From Paenibacillus sp. HGH0039 (lineage in GTDB: Bacteria; Bacillota; Bacilli; Paenibacillales; NBRC-103111): a stretch of DNA of 64,000 bases. The stretch spans positions 1,650,580 to 1,714,579 of the forward strand of contig NZ_KE150413.1 in the NCBI RefSeq assembly GCF_000411255.1, written 5' to 3'. Of the stretch, positions 60,362-64,000 are shown piece by piece. The first letter of the stretch is position 1. The number at the start of each line of letters is the position of its first letter. The notes under the pieces are model-generated. The model made no database searches. It was not told where the DNA came from and was given only the letters and a program-made list of their open reading frames with translations. The position numbers were made by a program, and so were the translations under genes.

Positions 60362-60449
60362 AACGCAAAAAGGAGCCTGCGATGACAGGCTCCTCCGGTG
60401 ATCTCCCTATTCACTTGCTTAGTGTTCTCGGCCGTTTCTTAAACAATCC
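60362..60449 (-). ncRNA. Candidate short RNA or riboswitch before the ArsB/NhaD gene
   Basis: From the promoter at 60456-60484 (minus strand) a transcript would start near 60449 and end about 88 bases later at a perfect 9-bp hairpin AGGAGCCTG/CAGGCTCCT with a following U-tract. CACT/AGTG and a GGGAGATCACC segment lie in the RNA. No ORF fits. Either a small RNA or the aptamer-terminator of an attenuator in front of the transporter gene. I could not match it to a known class. Confidence 0.5.
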
Positions 60450-60455
60450 TAAAGA

Positions 60456-60484
60456 AGTATACCGGAGTTCCGGGAATTTGTAAA
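60456..60484 (-). promoter_or_regulatory. SigA promoter on the minus strand
   Basis: TTTACA (60479-60484) and TATACT (60456-60461) are 17 bases apart on the minus strand, a strong match. It drives the short unit above and the ArsB/NhaD gene. Confidence 0.75.
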
Positions 60485-60509
60485 GAACCGCCCGCACTCA
60501 GACAAGCGG

Positions 60510-60538
60510 GTCATAAGCGGACGGGTCAAGCATATACT
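60510..60538 (+). promoter_or_regulatory. SigE-like promoter of dacB-spmA-spmB
   Basis: GTCATAA (60510-60516), 14 bases, CATATACT (60531-60538) closely fits the SigE consensus, 68 bases before dacB. The B. subtilis operon is SigE-dependent. Confidence 0.72.
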
Positions 60539-60606
60539 TGTACAAAGTTCCCTGTTGGGAAGACAAGTCTTGACCCGGATGCGAGGGGCAATGGGAGGAA
60601 GGGCAT

Positions 60607-61782
60607 ATGAGCAAGCGGATGTGGGTATCCGGTATGCTGGCGTTTTTGTGCATGCTGAACCTGTTAGGCACAGCGGCCTTGGCGGCGGAACCCCCGGCGA
60701 TAGGAACGAATGCGGAGGCCGCGGCCCTCGTCGACGTGAAATCGGGCAGAGTTCTTTACTCGAAGCGGGGAGACAGGCCGATGAGGATAGCGAGCCTGAC
60801 TAAAATCATGACGGCGATCGTGGCCATCGAGGAGAGCAAGCTGACGGACATTGTCAAAGTGAGCACCCGCGCCGCCGGAAAGGAAGGCTCATCCTTGTAC
60901 CTGAAGGCGGGGCAGGAAATGAGCCTGAAGCATATGCTCTACGGGCTTATGCTCCGTTCCGGCAACGATGCGGCGACAGCCATAGCCGAGCATGTAGGCG
61001 GCAGCGTGGAAGGTTTTGCCGTAATGATGAACCGGAAAGCCGAGCAGATCGGTCTCGATCACTCGAACTTTACCAACCCGTCGGGATTGGACGAAAGTGC
61101 CGATCATTATTCCAGCGCCGACGATTTGGCGAAGCTGGCGGCTTACAGTCTGAAAAATCCGACTTTCCAGGAAATTGTCCAGACGAAAATGATCAAAGTG
61201 CCGAACCCGAACGAATCGTGGGAATACACCTGGTTTAACAAAAACAAGATGCTGGGTCTTTTCGATGGGGCCGACGGGGTTAAAACCGGCTATACGAAGC
61301 TGGCCAAGCGGTGCCTGGTGTCATCGGCAACTCGGAACGGCCAGCAGCTTGTCGTCGTGACGCTTAACGACGGCGATGATTGGGCGGACCATACCAGACT
61401 GCTGGGGTGGGGATTTGAGCATTATCCGCTGGTTCCTCTGTTGCAAAAGGGCCAGGCGGTTGACGGAACGCCTTATGTGGCCGAGAGGGATTTCTCGTAC
61501 CCGCTGCTCTCCGTGGAAAAAGAGCGCGTTACCGCCGAACCGGAGCCGTTCCCGCCGGACTCGCTGGACTCGCGTCTCGGCGAAAAAGGGGCTCTCCGGC
61601 TTAAGCTGGGTGACCGCCTGATCGGGACCGTACCGCTGGTGGATCCGGCAAGCCCGAGGCTGAAAGCGGCCGACAAGGCGGCATTCGGCTTTCAGGCTAC
61701 CGATGCGGACATGAGCGTCTGGAACGCATGGAGTGTAACCTTGCGCAAAGCCATCCGGGCGATGTTTTCAACCGGCGTGTAA
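60607..61782 (+). CDS. dacB: D-alanyl-D-alanine carboxypeptidase DacB
   Basis: This 391-residue secreted penicillin-binding protein has a signal peptide ending near AALAAE (about 27), Ser63-x-x-Lys66 in ASLTKIM, SGN in RSGNDAATA, KTG in VKTGYTKLA and a C-terminal beta domain with an amphipathic end. In B. subtilis DacB acts in the mother cell on cortex cross-linking. GGAGG lies about ten bases before the ATG. The spmA and spmB genes follow within 28 bases, as in B. subtilis. Confidence 0.94.
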   Translation: MSKRMWVSGMLAFLCMLNLLGTAALAAEPPAIGTNAEAAALVDVKSGRVLYSKRGDRPMRIASLTKIMTAIVAIEESKLTDIVKVSTRAAGKEGSSLYLKAGQEMSLKHMLYGLMLRSGNDAATAIAEHVGGSVEGFAVMMNRKAEQIGLDHSNFTNPSGLDESADHYSSADDLAKLAAYSLKNPTFQEIVQTKMIKVPNPNESWEYTWFNKNKMLGLFDGADGVKTGYTKLAKRCLVSSATRNGQQLVVVTLNDGDDWADHTRLLGWGFEHYPLVPLLQKGQAVDGTPYVAERDFSYPLLSVEKERVTAEPEPFPPDSLDSRLGEKGALRLKLGDRLIGTVPLVDPASPRLKAADKAAFGFQATDADMSVWNAWSVTLRKAIRAMFSTGV

Positions 61783-61809
61783 GTAAGTACAGGAAAGGAG
61801 GAAGGCACG

Positions 61810-62409
61810 ATGGTGAATTGGATCTGGTTGTTTTTCATCGTAACCGGCTTTGCGGTTGCCGCAGTCCAGGGCAACGTGGAAGCCGTAACGCAGGCGGCCT
61901 TCGACGGCGCCAAAAGCGGCGTGACGGTCTGCTTCGGCCTGATCAGCGTGCTGGTCTTCTGGCTCGGCATGATGAGGATCGCCGAGGATGCCGGCCTGTT
62001 GTCCAAGCTGGCGGTCCTGCTTCGTCCGGTCGTCCGCTTCCTGTTTCCCAGCATTCCGAAGGATCATCCTGCGCTGGGATACATCATGTCCAACATGAGC
62101 GCGAACATCCTGGGGCTCGGCAATGCCGCTACTCCGATGGGAATTAAGGCGATGCAGGAGCTGCAGAAGCTGAATCCCCATAAGGATACGGCCAGCCCCG
62201 CCATGTGTACGCTCCTGGCTCTGAATACGGCCAGCATCACGCTCATTCCGACGACCTTGATCGCCATCCGGATGAATTACAATTCCATGAATCCGTCGGA
62301 AATCGTCGGGACGACACTGCTGGCTACGATCGTATCCACGGCCGCCGCGATCATCGTCGACCGCTGGTACAGGCGCAGGCTGCCGGCGAACCCCGCAGTG
62401 AAAGGATGA
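61810..62409 (+). CDS. spmA: Spore maturation protein A
   Basis: This 199-residue membrane protein of the nucleoside-recognition (Gate) family has helices around FFIVTGFAVAAVQGNVE and conserved NMSANILGLGNAATPMGIKAM. SpmA and SpmB together support spore core dehydration. AAGGAGGAAG lies about seven bases before the ATG. spmB starts seven bases after its stop. Confidence 0.94.
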   Translation: MVNWIWLFFIVTGFAVAAVQGNVEAVTQAAFDGAKSGVTVCFGLISVLVFWLGMMRIAEDAGLLSKLAVLLRPVVRFLFPSIPKDHPALGYIMSNMSANILGLGNAATPMGIKAMQELQKLNPHKDTASPAMCTLLALNTASITLIPTTLIAIRMNYNSMNPSEIVGTTLLATIVSTAAAIIVDRWYRRRLPANPAVKG

Positions 62410-62416
62410 GCCGCTG

Positions 62417-62953
62417 ATGTACGAATGGGTTAACGTGCTCTCGGCGTGGGCGATCCCGGTCCTTATCGTCTTCATTCCGCTGTATGCCGCCTACCGGAAA
62501 GTGCCCGTGTACGAATCTTTCACCGACGGTGCCAAGGAAGGCTTCGATACGGCGGTCAAAATCATTCCCCATCTCGTCGGCATGATGGTCGCGATCAGCG
62601 TGTTCCGGGCATCGGGGGCGCTGGAACTGACCCTCGGGTGGTTGAAGCCGCTGTTTCAGGCTCTCGGCGTCCCGTCGGAGGTGCTCCCGCTGGCTGTCCT
62701 GCGCCCCATTACGGGCGCGGGATCCCTTGCCTTTACGACCGATCTGATCGCCCAGTTCGGTCCGGATTCGCTCGTCGGCCGGATCGCTTCTACGGTCCAG
62801 GGCAGCACGGATACGACGCTGTACGTCATAACGGTGTACTTCGGGGCTATCGGCATCCGCAAAGCCGGCTACGCGCTCAAAGTCGGCCTGATCTCCGATG
62901 TCGTCGGATTCATCGCTTCCATCATCATATGTCTGCTCGTGTTCGCTACCTGA
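62417..62953 (+). CDS. spmB: Spore maturation protein B
   Basis: This 178-residue partner of SpmA has VPVYESFTDGAKEGFDTAVKI-type start of the Gate domain, LRPITGAGSLAFTTDLI and QGSTDTTLYVITVYFGAIGIRK. The ribosome site is weak (GAGCCGCTG), which suggests coupling to spmA. A GC-rich stem follows the stop codon. Confidence 0.94.
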   Translation: MYEWVNVLSAWAIPVLIVFIPLYAAYRKVPVYESFTDGAKEGFDTAVKIIPHLVGMMVAISVFRASGALELTLGWLKPLFQALGVPSEVLPLAVLRPITGAGSLAFTTDLIAQFGPDSLVGRIASTVQGSTDTTLYVITVYFGAIGIRKAGYALKVGLISDVVGFIASIIICLLVFAT

Positions 62954-62981
62954 AGACCGCCCGGACCGGGCGGCTTCTTCG
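62952..62981 (+). terminator. Terminator-like hairpin of dacB-spmAB
   Basis: GAAG-CCGCCCGG and CCGGGCGG-CTTC form a strong stem, but the U-tract is poor (CTTCTTCG). Confidence 0.6.
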
Positions 62982-63254
62982 TTTTCCGGGGAAACCGTTC
63001 AGTCCGGCCTGTATTTTGGCAAAAAATGATTATTTTCCTCCGCTTAAGGGAACGATTAGCAGAAGAACCTTCCAAACTCACGCCGCCGATACAGCCCCTG
63101 ATGTTGCCGTCTCATCCGTCAACGCCCGTCCATGAAAGACGGGAAGGGAGGCTCCAGCCCCGTATCCCCCGAAAAACATTTGCGGATTCGCCGGGAGAGA
63201 ACTTGTGATTTCACGCAAGGATGGTTATCATTAGCTTTGAGGTGAACGTTGAGG
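62982..63254. other. Intergenic region before rluB, nothing identified
   Basis: About 270 bases with no supported ORF or clear -35/-10 pair. It must hold the rluB promoter if rluB is not read from spmB. Confidence 0.4.
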
Positions 63255-64000
63255 ATGGAGAGATTGCAGAAAGTGCTGGCCGAGGCGGGCATAGCTTCCC
63301 GCAGGAAAAGCGAGGAGCTGATCCTGGCCGGCCGTGTGAGCGTGAACGAAGAAGTCGTCACGCAGCTTGGCGTGAAAGTGAATCCCGCTGAGGATATGAT
63401 AATGGTAGACGGACGGGCCATTAAGCAGCAGACGAAAGTGTACGTGATGCTGAACAAACCTAAAGGCGTTATTACGAGCGCCGCGGACCCGAAGGGCCGC
63501 AAAGTCGTAACCGATTACCTGCCGGGGATCAAGGAGCGCGTCTATCCGGTCGGCCGTCTTGATTACGATACGGAAGGGCTGCTGATTCTGACGAACGACG
63601 GGGAATTCGCCAACCTGATGATGCATCCGAGGCATCACGTGGCCAAGACGTACCATGCGACCGTCAAAGGCGTTGTGCACGGTTCCGTTCTCGACCGATT
63701 GAGAGCGGGCATCGAGCTGGAGGACGGCATGACCGCTCCCGCCGAGGTCGAATACGTCGATGTGCGCCCGGAGCAGAATGAGAGCGTTATTTCCATTACG
63801 ATTTACGAAGGCCGGAACCGTCAGGTGAGAAGAATGTTTGATGCCGTATCTTTTCCGGTAGTCAAATTAAGACGGGTACAATACGGACCCTTATTGCTTG
63901 CCGGTCTTCCGAGAGCAAAGTACAGAGTCCTGCGCAATGACGAAATTAACAGCCTGCGCGATGCGGCCTTGCAGTCACATAAAATTCAAAAAGGCCGCTA
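63255..64000 (+). CDS. rluB: 23S rRNA pseudouridine synthase B, 3' end cut by the window
   Basis: This enzyme changes a uridine in helix 89 of 23S rRNA to pseudouridine. The S4 domain (MERLQKVLAEAGIASRRKSEELI) is followed by MLNKPKGVITSA, the catalytic Asp in YPVGRLDYDTEGLLILTNDG, and YEGRNRQVRRMF. AGGTGA lies about ten bases before the ATG. The frame is open to the edge: 248 codons are complete and the last two bases, TA, probably begin the stop codon. The position after spmB is conserved with B. subtilis. Confidence 0.93.
   Translation, partial: MERLQKVLAEAGIASRRKSEELILAGRVSVNEEVVTQLGVKVNPAEDMIMVDGRAIKQQTKVYVMLNKPKGVITSAADPKGRKVVTDYLPGIKERVYPVGRLDYDTEGLLILTNDGEFANLMMHPRHHVAKTYHATVKGVVHGSVLDRLRAGIELEDGMTAPAEVEYVDVRPEQNESVISITIYEGRNRQVRRMFDAVSFPVVKLRRVQYGPLLLAGLPRAKYRVLRNDEINSLRDAALQSHKIQKGR

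Overview
The window is a piece of chromosome from a spore-forming Bacillota bacterium, most likely Paenibacillus or a close relative. Three things point there. The gene order closely follows the Bacillus subtilis spoIVB-spo0A to rluB region. The sporulation and germination set is large (spoIVB, spo0A, spoIIM, dacF, spoIIA, spoVA, gerW, dacB-spmAB, mciZ). A surface enzyme is anchored by SLH domains. Most core genes are moderately GC-rich, with strong Shine-Dalgarno sites and many GTG and TTG starts. I see no rRNA, tRNA, CRISPR array or intact insertion sequence.

Layout. (1) 1-1431: the end of spoIVB, then spo0A with three perfect 0A boxes and a SigH-like promoter. (2) 1432-11873: an accessory region. 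It opens with a dockerin-bearing carbohydrate-binding protein and a 1438-residue family 8 polysaccharide lyase that also carries a cohesin domain and three SLH domains. An AT-rich island follows, with two luciferase-like monooxygenases, a YkvR-like protein, an ArsR regulator with recognisable operators, and gene fragments. (3) 11878-22643: LD-carboxypeptidase, a UbiD-type decarboxylase, a biotin ECF transporter (bioY facing an ATPase gene and an ATPase-EcfT fusion gene, with a BirA box between), and small conserved proteins. (4) 22952-29239: E3 and the bkdAA-bkdAB-bkdB genes for branched-chain 2-oxoacid dehydrogenase, the mini-protein gene prli42 and an M20 peptidase. (5) 29497-38739: an LCP-family enzyme, mciZ, nudF-endonuclease Q, spoIIM, fur, an SDR, a YqzK-like protein, xerD, pupG and a membrane-anchored CuA-type cupredoxin. 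(6) 39012-50095: a hybrid histidine kinase, dacF-spoIIAA-spoIIAB-sigF, spoVAA-spoVAB-spoVAF and lysA. (7) 50373-58855: ppiB, the FMN-riboswitch-controlled rib genes, scpA-scpB, a DUF2953 protein and gerW. (8) 58946-64000: an ArsB/NhaD-type transporter with an unusual leader, then dacB-spmA-spmB and rluB, which runs to the window edge.

The most interesting candidate is the pair at 1679-7088. A secreted, non-catalytic, dockerin-ended glycan-binding protein sits directly before a cell-surface lyase that has its own cohesin and S-layer anchor. Together they could form a two-component, cellulosome-like complex on the cell surface for an anionic polysaccharide. Other leads are the EcfA-EcfT fusion, a short promoter-terminator unit before the ArsB/NhaD gene, an apparently leaderless arsR mRNA, a leader ORF coupled to pupG, a shortened spoVA operon, and a probable out-of-frame patch in the disordered N-terminus of SpoVAF.
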